This document shows, in pieces, positions 29,041-36,830 of a stretch of 64,000 nt of DNA. Location of the stretch: assembly GCF_003391335.1 (NCBI RefSeq), contig NZ_CP028374.1:1-64000 (forward strand), written 5' to 3'. Position 1 is the first letter of the stretch; every line of letters starts with the position of its first letter. Both the position numbers and the translations under genes were made by a program. The notes under the pieces are model-generated. The model ran no database searches. It saw only the letters and a list, made by a program, of their open reading frames with translations, and had not been told where the DNA came from. This DNA comes from Candidatus Purcelliella pentastirinorum. Lineage in GTDB: Bacteria > Pseudomonadota > Gammaproteobacteria > Enterobacterales > Enterobacteriaceae.

Positions 29041-30186
29041 ATGACAAAATATTATTTTACTTCTGAATCCGTATCTGAAGGTCATTCAGATAAAATTGCT
29101 GATCAAATATCTGATGCTATTTTAGATGCTATTTTAATTCAAGATTCTGAAGCTCGTGTTGCTTGTGAAACATATATAAAATCTAATTTTGTACTAGTTG
29201 GAGGTGAAATCACGACAATTGCATCAATTAACATTGAAAATATAGTACGTAACACTATTAGAAATATTGGATATATTGATTCTAATTCAGATTTTAATGC
29301 TGATTCTTGTAATATAATAAATATTATAAATAAACAATCAAAAGATATTAAAAGAGGTATATCTAATATTAATCCATATGATCAAGGGGCTGGTGATCAG
29401 GGATCAATATTTGGTTATGCTACAAATGAAACTGATGCATTTATGCCAGCACCTATTCTTTACGCTCATAGATTAGTTAAACGTCAATCTGAAGTTAGAA
29501 AAAATGGTAAATTATCTTGGTTACGTCCTGATGCAAAAAGTCAAATTACTTTTCAATACGAAAACAATAATATTATTGATATTGATAATGTTGTATTTTC
29601 TACACAACATTCAGAAGATATTTCTTATAAAGAATTAAGAGATGCTGTAATGGATGAAATAATAAAACCTGTTTTACCTGATAAATGGTTAAATTCAAAA
29701 ACTAAATTTTTAATTAATCCTACTGGAAAATTTGTTATTGGAGGACCTATATGCGATTGTGGATTAACTGGAAGAAAAATAATAGTTGATACTTATGGTA
29801 GTACAGCCAGACATGGAGGTGGTGCTTTTTCTGGAAAAGATCCTTCAAAAATGGATAGATCTGCATCTTATGCAGCTAGATATATTGCAAAAAATATAGT
29901 TGCTGCTGGTCTAGCTGATCGTTGTGAAATACAAATATCATATGCCATTGGTGTTGCTAAACCAACATCTATTATGATAGATACTTTTGGTACAGAAAAA
30001 ATTAGTATAAATAATTTAATTTATTTGATAAAAAATTTATTTGATTTACGTCCTTATGGGTTAATCAAAATGTTAGATTTATTACATCCTATTTATTTAA
30101 ATACTGCTGTTTATGGACATTTTGGGAGAAATGAATTTTCTTGGGAAAAAATAGATAAAAAAAATGATTTACATTCTTTAATTTAA
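29041..30186 (+). CDS. metK: S-adenosylmethionine synthase
   Basis: Makes SAM from methionine and ATP. It is 381 aa (E. coli 384). Signature segments are [18 protein letters not shown] (P-loop-like) and [13 protein letters not shown] is needed here by the radical enzymes LipA and MiaB. It is convergent with rpe (25 bases). Confidence 0.98.
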   Translation: MTKYYFTSESVSEGHSDKIADQISDAILDAILIQDSEARVACETYIKSNFVLVGGEITTIASINIENIVRNTIRNIGYIDSNSDFNADSCNIINIINKQSKDIKRGISNINPYDQGAGDQGSIFGYATNETDAFMPAPILYAHRLVKRQSEVRKNGKLSWLRPDAKSQITFQYENNNIIDIDNVVFSTQHSEDISYKELRDAVMDEIIKPVLPDKWLNSKTKFLINPTGKFVIGGPICDCGLTGRKIIVDTYGSTARHGGGAFSGKDPSKMDRSASYAARYIAKNIVAAGLADRCEIQISYAIGVAKPTSIMIDTFGTEKISINNLIYLIKNLFDLRPYGLIKMLDLLHPIYLNTAVYGHFGRNEFSWEKIDKKNDLHSLI

Positions 30187-30211
30187 AAAAAAAAATAATA
30201 AAATATTATTT

Positions 30212-30886
30212 TTAATTTTTAATTTTTTTCAATTTTTTTTTTATTTTATATATTATTTTATTATAATTATTTTTTTTAAAAATTTCGGATCCAAAAACAA
30301 AGATATCTACTCCTGTTTTCGCTATTTTACTAATATTATTTATTTTAACACCTCCATCAACTTCTAATAAAATATTAGAATTATTTTTTTTAATTAGTTT
30401 ATTGACATAATTTAATTTATTTAAAATAAAAGGCATAAATTTTTGTCCTTCTAATCCTGGATTAACTGACATAATTAAAATCATATCTATTTCATTCATA
30501 ATATAATCTAAACAATTTAATGAAGTGTAAGGATTTATTGCTATTCCAACTTTACATCCATTTTTTTTAATTATTTGTATTGTATTATAAATATTTTTAC
30601 TTGTTTCTGGATGAAAGCTGATATAATCAACTCCAATTTTAATAAACTGTTTTATAAGATTATCTACTGGTTTCGCCATTATATGTACATCAATAGGTAT
30701 ACTAATACCATATTTTTTTAAACTCTTTAATATAATAGGTCCCATAGTTAAATTTGACACATAATGATTATCCATAACATCGTAATGAATCATATCACAT
30801 CCAGCTAATATTACTTTTTTTATATCTTCTCCTAATTTAGCAAAATTAGCTGATAAAATAGATGGTGCTAGTAAAAAATTTTTCAT
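30212..30886 (-). CDS. rpe: Ribulose-phosphate 3-epimerase
   Basis: TIM-barrel epimerase of the pentose phosphate pathway, 224 aa (E. coli 225). Catalytic and metal-binding positions are present in H-Y-D-V-M-D-N-H-Y-V, D-V-H-I-M and L-E-V-D-G-G-V. One oddity is the loop normally reading N-P-G-F-G-G-Q, which reads N-P-G-L-E-G-Q here (residues 142-148). The gene is 76 bases from aroK on the same strand, echoing the aroK-aroB-damX-dam-rpe order with the middle deleted. Confidence 0.94.
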   Translation of the reverse strand: MKNFLLAPSILSANFAKLGEDIKKVILAGCDMIHYDVMDNHYVSNLTMGPIILKSLKKYGISIPIDVHIMAKPVDNLIKQFIKIGVDYISFHPETSKNIYNTIQIIKKNGCKVGIAINPYTSLNCLDYIMNEIDMILIMSVNPGLEGQKFMPFILNKLNYVNKLIKKNNSNILLEVDGGVKINNISKIAKTGVDIFVFGSEIFKKNNYNKIIYKIKKKLKKIKN

Positions 30887-30961
30887 TCATTTATTCTTTC
30901 ATACTTTATTTATTAAAATATTTTATTTAATTAATTCTAAATAATTTTAAAAAGATAATTA

Positions 30962-31483
30962 TTATTTATTTTCTAAAATTTTGATAATTTGATTAGTTAT
31001 TTTTTTAGTATTATATTTATCAGTTAAAATAGTAAAATCAGCTATATCTTTGTATATTAAATTATTTTTTTTTTCAAGTTTTTTTAATTTATGATATAAA
31101 ATAGTGTTTTGTTTTTTCCAAAACAATTTTTTTTTATCATGTTTAGTACGAGATAATTGTTTTTCTATACTTGTTTTTAAATATATTACTATACCTCTAG
31201 CAGACAATCTATTTTTATTATTTTTATTTTTTATTGCTTCTACTCCTGTAGCTAATATTATACCTTGTTTATCTGTTAGTTCTAAAATTATTTTATTTTC
31301 TCGTTTTCTAAAACCTTCTTCTCCTTCTAAATCAAATATCCACCCTATATCTACTCCTGTTCTTTTTTCTATTTCTTTATCTGAATCATAAAATTCCATG
31401 TTAAGTTTTTTTGATAAATGTTTTCCTATAGTGCTTTTACCTGATCCTACAGGACCAATTAGAAATATATTATTTTTTTTCAT
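30962..31483 (-). CDS. aroK: AroK-type shikimate kinase homologue with eroded shikimate site
   Basis: By sequence this is E. coli-type AroK, 173 aa from the ATG at 31481-31483, the same length. The P-loop G-P-V-G-S-G-K-S-T (10-18), D-S-D (33-35), W-I-F-D-L-E-G-E-E-G-F-R and N-R-L-S-A-R-G are well kept. The invariant shikimate-binding G-G-G reads G-V-E at 80-82. The lid arginine aligns with K119, and the arginine of the R-N-P-L-Y motif aligns with N140. ATP binding therefore looks intact while the acceptor site does not. The frame is open, so it is kept as a gene; it may be inactive or serve another role. Confidence 0.85.
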   Translation of the reverse strand: MKKNNIFLIGPVGSGKSTIGKHLSKKLNMEFYDSDKEIEKRTGVDIGWIFDLEGEEGFRKRENKIILELTDKQGIILATGVEAIKNKNNKNRLSARGIVIYLKTSIEKQLSRTKHDKKKLFWKKQNTILYHKLKKLEKKNNLIYKDIADFTILTDKYNTKKITNQIIKILENK

Positions 31484-31757
31484 TATCAATTAATTATTTT
31501 ATTTAGATAAGTTAATAAATTTTAAGTTTTGATATTGTATTAATTTTATTAAATTTAAAATACAATTTATATTATTATTTCTCTATACATATCATAATAT
31601 TTTTTATTTGGAAATAAAATTATTAATATGTAAAATTAAATTAAAATTATTTTATATACACTTTTTATTATTTTGTTAATAAATTTGAATTAATTATAAA
31701 TTTATGTTTATTATATGTAATATATAATAATTTTCAATTTTATCATAATAATTATAT

Positions 31758-31833
31758 GGCTACGTAGCTCAGTTTTGGTTAGAGCGCGGCACTCATAATG
31801 CCGAGGTCACAGGTTCAATCCCTGTCGTAGCTA
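31758..31833 (+). tRNA. metT: tRNA-Met (CAU), elongator type
   Basis: The cloverleaf is complete. Acceptor GGCTACG pairs with CGTAGCT (first pair G-U) and the discriminator is A. The D arm is GCTC/GAGC, the anticodon stem CGGCA/TGCCG carries the loop CTCATAA with anticodon CAT, and the T arm is ACAGG-TTCAATC-CCTGT. It matches E. coli elongator tRNA-Met in the metT position, first of a Met-Leu-Gln cluster before miaB. The 3' CCA is not encoded. Confidence 0.93.
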
Positions 31834-31840
31834 TTTTTTT

Positions 31841-31924
31841 GTGGGAGTGGCGAAATTGGTAAACGCACCAGATTTAGGTTCTGGCCCATTTTATGGAATA
31901 CGAGTTCAAATCTCGTCTCCCACA
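31841..31924 (+). tRNA. leuW: tRNA-Leu (UAG)
   Basis: A class II tRNA of 84 nt. Acceptor GTGGGAG pairs with CTCCCAC and the discriminator is A. The anticodon stem CCAGA/TCTGG carries loop TTTAGGT with anticodon TAG. A short variable arm (CCCATTTTATGG) and T arm ACGAG/CTCGT follow (T-loop TTCAAAT). It reads CUN leucine codons and sits 7 bases after tRNA-Met. CCA is not encoded. Confidence 0.94.
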
Positions 31925-31934
31925 TAAAATTTGT

Positions 31935-32005
31935 TGGGGTATAGCTAAGTGGTAAGGCACCGGTTTTTGATACCGGCATCCCTGGTTCGAATCCAGGTAC
32001 CCCAG
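31935..32005 (+). tRNA. glnU: tRNA-Gln (UUG)
   Basis: Acceptor TGGGGTA pairs with TACCCCA, the discriminator is G, and the weak U-A first pair typical of tRNA-Gln is present. The anticodon stem ACCGG/CCGGT carries TTG in its loop, and the T arm CCTGG-TTCGAAT-CCAGG is intact. The variable loop is one base shorter than in E. coli. CCA is not encoded. Its synthetase GlnS is at 27-28.7 kb. Confidence 0.94.
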
Positions 32006-32086
32006 GAAAAATTTATTTATAAACTTATATAAATTATATAATTTTAATGCTAAATTTATTCAATATTTTATTTATTTTAAACAATT

Positions 32087-33415
32087 ATGAGTAAAAAATT
32101 TTTTATAAAAACATGGGGATGCCAAATGAATGAATATGATTCATTAAAAATGGCAGAATTATTAAAAGTAAAAAATGGTTATATACATACTAAAAATATA
32201 AATGATGCAGATATTTTATTATTAAATACATGTTCTATACGTGAAAAAGCACAAGAAAAAGTTTTCCATCAACTAGGTAGATGGAAAAAACTAAAAAAAA
32301 AAAAAGATAATTTATTGATATGTGTAGGTGGATGTGTTGCTAGTCAAGAAGGAAAATATATTTTAAAAAGAGCAAGTTTTGTTGATATTATTTTTGGGCC
32401 AAAAACAATACATTATTTACCAAATATGATTAATAAACTTATATATAATAATAATACAAAAATTATAAATATTAAATGTAAAACTTTAGAAAAATTTAAT
32501 CATTTACCTGAATTAAAATATTTTAATTTTATTGCATCTATTACAATAATGGAAGGTTGCAATAAATTTTGTAGTTTTTGTATAGTCCCCTATACTAGAG
32601 GAAGGGAATTAAGCAGATCTGTTGATGATATTTTATTTGAAATTAATAAATTAGTTGATTGTGGTGTAAAAGAATTAACATTATTAGGTCAAAATGTAAA
32701 TGCATACAAAGGTATTGATTCTAGTGGTAAAATTTACAATTTCTCTATGCTTTTACGTAAAATATCAAAAATACATGATATTAAACGTATAAAATTTATT
32801 AGTAATCATCCTTTATATTTTACAGATGATATTATTGATGTTTATCGTGATATACCTAAGATCATGAGTTATTTACATTTACCTGTACAAAGTGGATCAG
32901 ATAAAATTTTAAAATTGATGAAAAGAGGACATACTATTTCTTATTATAAAAATATAATCAAAAAACTAATATCTATAAGGCCGGAAATTCGTATTAGTTC
33001 TGATTTCATTATAGGTTTTCCAGGTGAAAACGAAGAAGATTTTAATAAAACAATGCAATTAATTTCAGAAATAAATTTTGATCATAGTTACAGTTTTATT
33101 TATTCAAAAAGAAAGTATACTAAAGCATATTATTTAAATGATTTTATATCTTATAAAAAAAAACAAAAACGTTTATACAAGTTACAAAATTTAATAAAAG
33201 AACAAATTAATATATGGAGTAGATCTATGATTGGTACAAAACAAGTTATTTTAGTAGAAGGTAAATCTAAATGGAATAATAAATTTTATTTTGGTCGTAC
33301 ACATACAAATAAAATTATTAATTTTATAGGAAATGTTAATATAATAGGTAAATTTATTAAATTAAAAATTACAAATTTGTATAAAAATATGTTATTTGGT
33401 GAAATTTATAATTAA
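32087..33415 (+). CDS. miaB: tRNA-2-methylthio-N6-dimethylallyladenosine synthase MiaB
   Basis: Radical-SAM methylthiotransferase acting on i6A37 of tRNAs reading UNN codons. The N-terminal cluster cysteines appear in T-W-G-C-Q-M-N, N-T-C-S-I-R and V-G-G-C-V. The radical-SAM motif is C-N-K-F-C-S-F-C and a C-terminal TRAM domain is present. It is 442 aa (E. coli 474). A run of 13 A (32293-32305) encodes the K-K-K-K stretch before the third cysteine. It follows the tRNA cluster, with ybeY next; ybeZ has been lost. Confidence 0.96.
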   Translation: MSKKFFIKTWGCQMNEYDSLKMAELLKVKNGYIHTKNINDADILLLNTCSIREKAQEKVFHQLGRWKKLKKKKDNLLICVGGCVASQEGKYILKRASFVDIIFGPKTIHYLPNMINKLIYNNNTKIINIKCKTLEKFNHLPELKYFNFIASITIMEGCNKFCSFCIVPYTRGRELSRSVDDILFEINKLVDCGVKELTLLGQNVNAYKGIDSSGKIYNFSMLLRKISKIHDIKRIKFISNHPLYFTDDIIDVYRDIPKIMSYLHLPVQSGSDKILKLMKRGHTISYYKNIIKKLISIRPEIRISSDFIIGFPGENEEDFNKTMQLISEINFDHSYSFIYSKRKYTKAYYLNDFISYKKKQKRLYKLQNLIKEQINIWSRSMIGTKQVILVEGKSKWNNKFYFGRTHTNKIINFIGNVNIIGKFIKLKITNLYKNMLFGEIYN

Positions 33416-33422
33416 TTTTTTT

Positions 33423-33866
33423 ATGAATAAAATAATTTTAAATATAAAATTTTATATTGATTATCCCAGTTGGTTTCCTTGTAAAGATATTTTAAAATTT
33501 TGGTTAAATACTATATTTGAAAAATATTCAAAAAGAATTATTAAAATTACTCTTTGTATAGTTAATAAATCTATTAGTCGCGAATTGAATAAATTATGGA
33601 GAAATAAAGATAATCCTACTAATGTTTTAACTTTTCCTTTTGTTATTCCTGTTTTTAAAATATTACCCATTTATTCAGATATAATTGTATGTTCAGAATT
33701 GATAAAAAATGAATCCTTATTATTAAAACAATCTGTAAAAAATTATTGGGCCTATATTATAGTACATTCTTCTTTACATTTAATGGGATATAATCATAAT
33801 AATTTTAAGTCAGCAAGGAAAATGAAAAAAGTAGAAAAATATTTTTTAAATTTATTGAATTTATAA
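33423..33866 (+). CDS. ybeY: Endoribonuclease YbeY
   Basis: Zinc-dependent endoribonuclease for 16S rRNA 3'-end maturation and ribosome quality control. It is 147 aa from the ATG at 33423 (E. coli 155); an earlier ATG at 33396 overlaps miaB and is less likely. The metal motif reads H-S-S-L-H-L-M-G-Y-N-H, with the three histidines kept. The N-terminal half carries the family pattern T-N-V-L-T-F-P-F. Confidence 0.92.
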   Translation: MNKIILNIKFYIDYPSWFPCKDILKFWLNTIFEKYSKRIIKITLCIVNKSISRELNKLWRNKDNPTNVLTFPFVIPVFKILPIYSDIIVCSELIKNESLLLKQSVKNYWAYIIVHSSLHLMGYNHNNFKSARKMKKVEKYFLNLLNL

Positions 33867-33920
33867 TTATTATTTAAATTATATTTAATTAATTTTTTAT
33901 TAATTTTTAGTTATAATATA

Positions 33921-34796
33921 TTATTTAATTTTAATTTCGATTCCTCTGAATTGTAATTCTGCATTATATGAAGATCTTACAAATGGACCACTAGCTATAT
34001 ATGTAAAACCAATTTTTTTTCCTATTTTTTTTAATGTTTTAAATTCTTTTATTGTAATATATTTTTTTACTGAAATATGTTTTTTTGTAGGTTGTAAATA
34101 TTGTCCAATAGTTAACATAGATACACCATTATCATGTAAATCATGCATGGTTTTTAATATCTCATTCATTTTTTCACCTAATCCTAATATAATTCCTGAT
34201 TTTGTAAGTATATTAGGATTTCTTTTTTTAAACATATAAAGTAAATCTAATGATGATTTATAATTACCACCAGGTTTTATTTCAGAATGTATTCTTTCAA
34301 CATTTTCAATATTATGATTGAATATATCTGGAGGGTTATAAGTAAATATTGTTATAGCTTCTTTTTCACAATTTTTAAAATCTGGAACTAATATTTCAAC
34401 TTTTATTTTTTTGTTTTTTTTACGTATTTTATTTATACAATAAGAAAAAAAAAGAGCTCCTCCATCTTTTAAATCATCACGATTTACTGAAGTTATTACT
34501 ACATATTTTAAATTCATTTCATATATTAATTTAGATAATTTTTTAGCTTCTGAAAAATTTATAATATCTGGTTTGCCTTTATTTATATTACAAAATAAAC
34601 ATTTTCTAGTGCAAATATTACCTAATATCATAAAAGTAGCTATACCTTTATTAAAACAATGCATTAAATTTGGACACGAACTTTCTTGACATACTGAATG
34701 TAAATTATTTTTTTTAAGATTATGTTTAATAATATTTATATTTTTATTACTTTTTAGTATTTTTATTTTTAACCATTTAGGTTTTATAATATTCAT
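33921..34796 (-). CDS. lipA: Lipoyl synthase
   Basis: Radical-SAM enzyme inserting two sulfurs into protein-bound octanoate. The auxiliary cluster motif C-Q-E-S-S-C-P-N-L-M-H-C, the radical-SAM motif C-T-R-K-C-L-F-C and the C-terminal R-S-S-Y cluster ligand are all present. It is 291 aa (E. coli 321), short only at the variable N-terminus. It lies 27 bases downstream of lipB on the same strand; the intervening ybeF is gone. Confidence 0.97.
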   Translation of the reverse strand: MNIIKPKWLKIKILKSNKNINIIKHNLKKNNLHSVCQESSCPNLMHCFNKGIATFMILGNICTRKCLFCNINKGKPDIINFSEAKKLSKLIYEMNLKYVVITSVNRDDLKDGGALFFSYCINKIRKKNKKIKVEILVPDFKNCEKEAITIFTYNPPDIFNHNIENVERIHSEIKPGGNYKSSLDLLYMFKKRNPNILTKSGIILGLGEKMNEILKTMHDLHDNGVSMLTIGQYLQPTKKHISVKKYITIKEFKTLKKIGKKIGFTYIASGPFVRSSYNAELQFRGIEIKIK

Positions 34797-34823
34797 AATA
34801 ATAAATATAATGAAAAATTAATA

Positions 34824-35468
34824 TCAATTTCTGATATTAAAATTTTTAATAATTTTTTTAATTAAGATTTTTTTAACATCATTAAATCTTATATTTTTTT
34901 TATAATCCTGCATTTTAGTCATTTTTATATTTTTATTACCACATGGATAAATATTATTAAATGGTTTAAGATTAATATTTATATTAAGTGCAAATCCATG
35001 ATAAGTATATCCATTTTTTATTTTCAATGCAAAAGAACAAATTTTTTTTTTTTTTACATATATACCTGGAATATTTTTGTTAATTTTAGCTAAAATAGAA
35101 AAGTGAAATAACGTTTGTACAACAATATCATTGATAATATTAATTAATTTACGAACATTTAATTTTCTTTTTTTTAAGTTTATTAATATATAAACTATTT
35201 GTTGTCCTGGAGCATGATAAGTAATTTTACCTCCTCTATCACTTAATAGCACTGGAATATTATTAATGTTTTTAATATTTTTTTTGTTTATACTACTTGT
35301 ACCATTAGTATATATTGGATAATGTTCAACTAACCATATTTCATCTAATGTTTTAGAATTACGTTTATTTGTAAATTCTTGCATTTTCTTAAATATATCT
35401 ACCCAATGATTTAAACCTAATTGTCTAATTATAATATTTTTATATAATTTATTATTTTTTTTTTTCAT
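34824..35468 (-). CDS. lipB: Octanoyltransferase LipB
   Basis: Transfers octanoyl from acyl carrier protein to lipoyl domains. It is 214 aa from the ATG at 35468 (E. coli 213); another ATG at 35477 adds three residues. Family segments are L-V-E-H-Y-P, S-D-R-G-G-K-I-T-Y-H-A-P-G-Q-Q and K-I-C-S with the catalytic lysine just before it. The catalytic cysteine is in I-Y-P-C-G. A run of 14 A (coding strand) at 35042-35055 sits right at the catalytic lysine. With LipA it gives a complete de novo lipoate pathway. Confidence 0.95.
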   Translation of the reverse strand: MKKKNNKLYKNIIIRQLGLNHWVDIFKKMQEFTNKRNSKTLDEIWLVEHYPIYTNGTSSINKKNIKNINNIPVLLSDRGGKITYHAPGQQIVYILINLKKRKLNVRKLINIINDIVVQTLFHFSILAKINKNIPGIYVKKKKICSFALKIKNGYTYHGFALNININLKPFNNIYPCGNKNIKMTKMQDYKKNIRFNDVKKILIKKIIKNFNIRN

Positions 35469-35658
35469 TATAATCATAATGAATTAATTAAGTTATTTGA
35501 ATATATTTTAATAATTAATATTTTTTTAAAGAGTATATTTTTATCTAAAATAGATTAAATGATTTTATTTAATATTAAAATATTTATTTTTATTAATATA
35601 TTAATGATTTTATATATTAATTATTAATAAAATTATAATTTTATATATTTCATTTATT

Positions 35659-36645
35659 TTAAAATGTTGATAAAATTTTTAAATGTAACCAAACAATTTT
35701 TTCATTATTTTCTTTATGTATCATTAATTCTATTTTTATTAAAAATTTTAATATTAAATATATTTTTTTATTATCTAATAAATTTATAATTTTGTTAAAA
35801 AATAATTTACGTATATTATATATATAATAATTATTTATAGATAATATTTCTTTAATATTTTGTTTAAATCTTTTAATAATAATTAATATTAATAAATCGT
35901 TTTGTAAAAATCTAATTAATGTAATAGGACTATATTTATTTTTAAATAATTGTTTTAATATATGTATTGACCTAGTATAATTTCCATATAAAAGTGATTC
36001 ACTCCATTGTGATGGATGAAAAAGTGCTTGATCAAATATTATTTTTTTAATATTTAATATATTTAAAGATTTTGTTAATGAAATTAATGAAATTATTTTT
36101 AGTATTTGATTAAGTGCTAAAATATTTCCCTCATAATAATAACATAATAATTTAATTATTTTATAATTTAAATTAAATTTTAATTCTTTAATTCTTTTTT
36201 TTATCCATTTATGTAAATATATACCAATAGGAGTATTACAATTTATTAAATTTACTTGTATTTTTGTTTTTTTTATCAAAAAACAATCTATTTTATCAAG
36301 TTTATCTGATTTAATTATTAAAAAAATATTTTTATTTAATAAATTAATCAATCTATTTATATTTTTAAATAATATTTTATGATACTGTTTAATAACGGTT
36401 AAAATTATAGTTTTTTTTTTTATAAAAAGATCATTTTCTTTTATAAAATTTGATATCATTTCAAATTTAAAAGTATTATCTACCATAATTCTTATAGTAT
36501 TATTAAAATTAAATTTGTTTGCTAATTTTAATATATTTAATATACTATTTTCTTTTAAAAAAATATTATTACCATAAATAATATAATTATTACAAAATTT
36601 ATTTGATACACATTTTTTGTATTTGTCAGAATAAAAAAAATTCAT
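35659..36645 (-). CDS. holA: DNA polymerase III subunit delta
   Basis: Clamp-loader wrench subunit that opens the beta ring. It is 328 aa (E. coli 343) and highly diverged. Recognisable parts are Y-I-I-Y-G-N-N near the start, the C-Y-Y-Y-E-G-N-I-L-A-L-N-Q motif mid-protein and S-Q-W-S-E-S-L-L-Y-G-N. Position supports the call: in E. coli holA lies next to leuS, with lptE between them, which is missing here. It should work with the short DnaX at 9.2 kb. Confidence 0.88.
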   Translation of the reverse strand: MNFFYSDKYKKCVSNKFCNNYIIYGNNIFLKENSILNILKLANKFNFNNTIRIMVDNTFKFEMISNFIKENDLFIKKKTIILTVIKQYHKILFKNINRLINLLNKNIFLIIKSDKLDKIDCFLIKKTKIQVNLINCNTPIGIYLHKWIKKRIKELKFNLNYKIIKLLCYYYEGNILALNQILKIISLISLTKSLNILNIKKIIFDQALFHPSQWSESLLYGNYTRSIHILKQLFKNKYSPITLIRFLQNDLLILIIIKRFKQNIKEILSINNYYIYNIRKLFFNKIINLLDNKKIYLILKFLIKIELMIHKENNEKIVWLHLKILSTF

Positions 36646-36830
36646 TTTTTTAATTTTAGTATAAAATTCAATTAACTTTTATTTTAAATTTAAATATTTT
36701 AACTAAAATAATATATATAATTATGATAAAATTTTTCATTATTATTTATAGTTTTTATACATATGTCTATTTATTATTAATATTATCTTTATTTGTTATT
36801 AATATATTAAATTAGTAAAAAAATTGTTTT

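Noticed and set aside
31490-31757. Promoter for the tRNA cluster (TTGAAT at 31685, TATTAT at 31709, 18-base spacer)
   Set aside because: Plausible, but similar hexamers occur throughout this A/T-rich DNA, so I do not list it as a feature.
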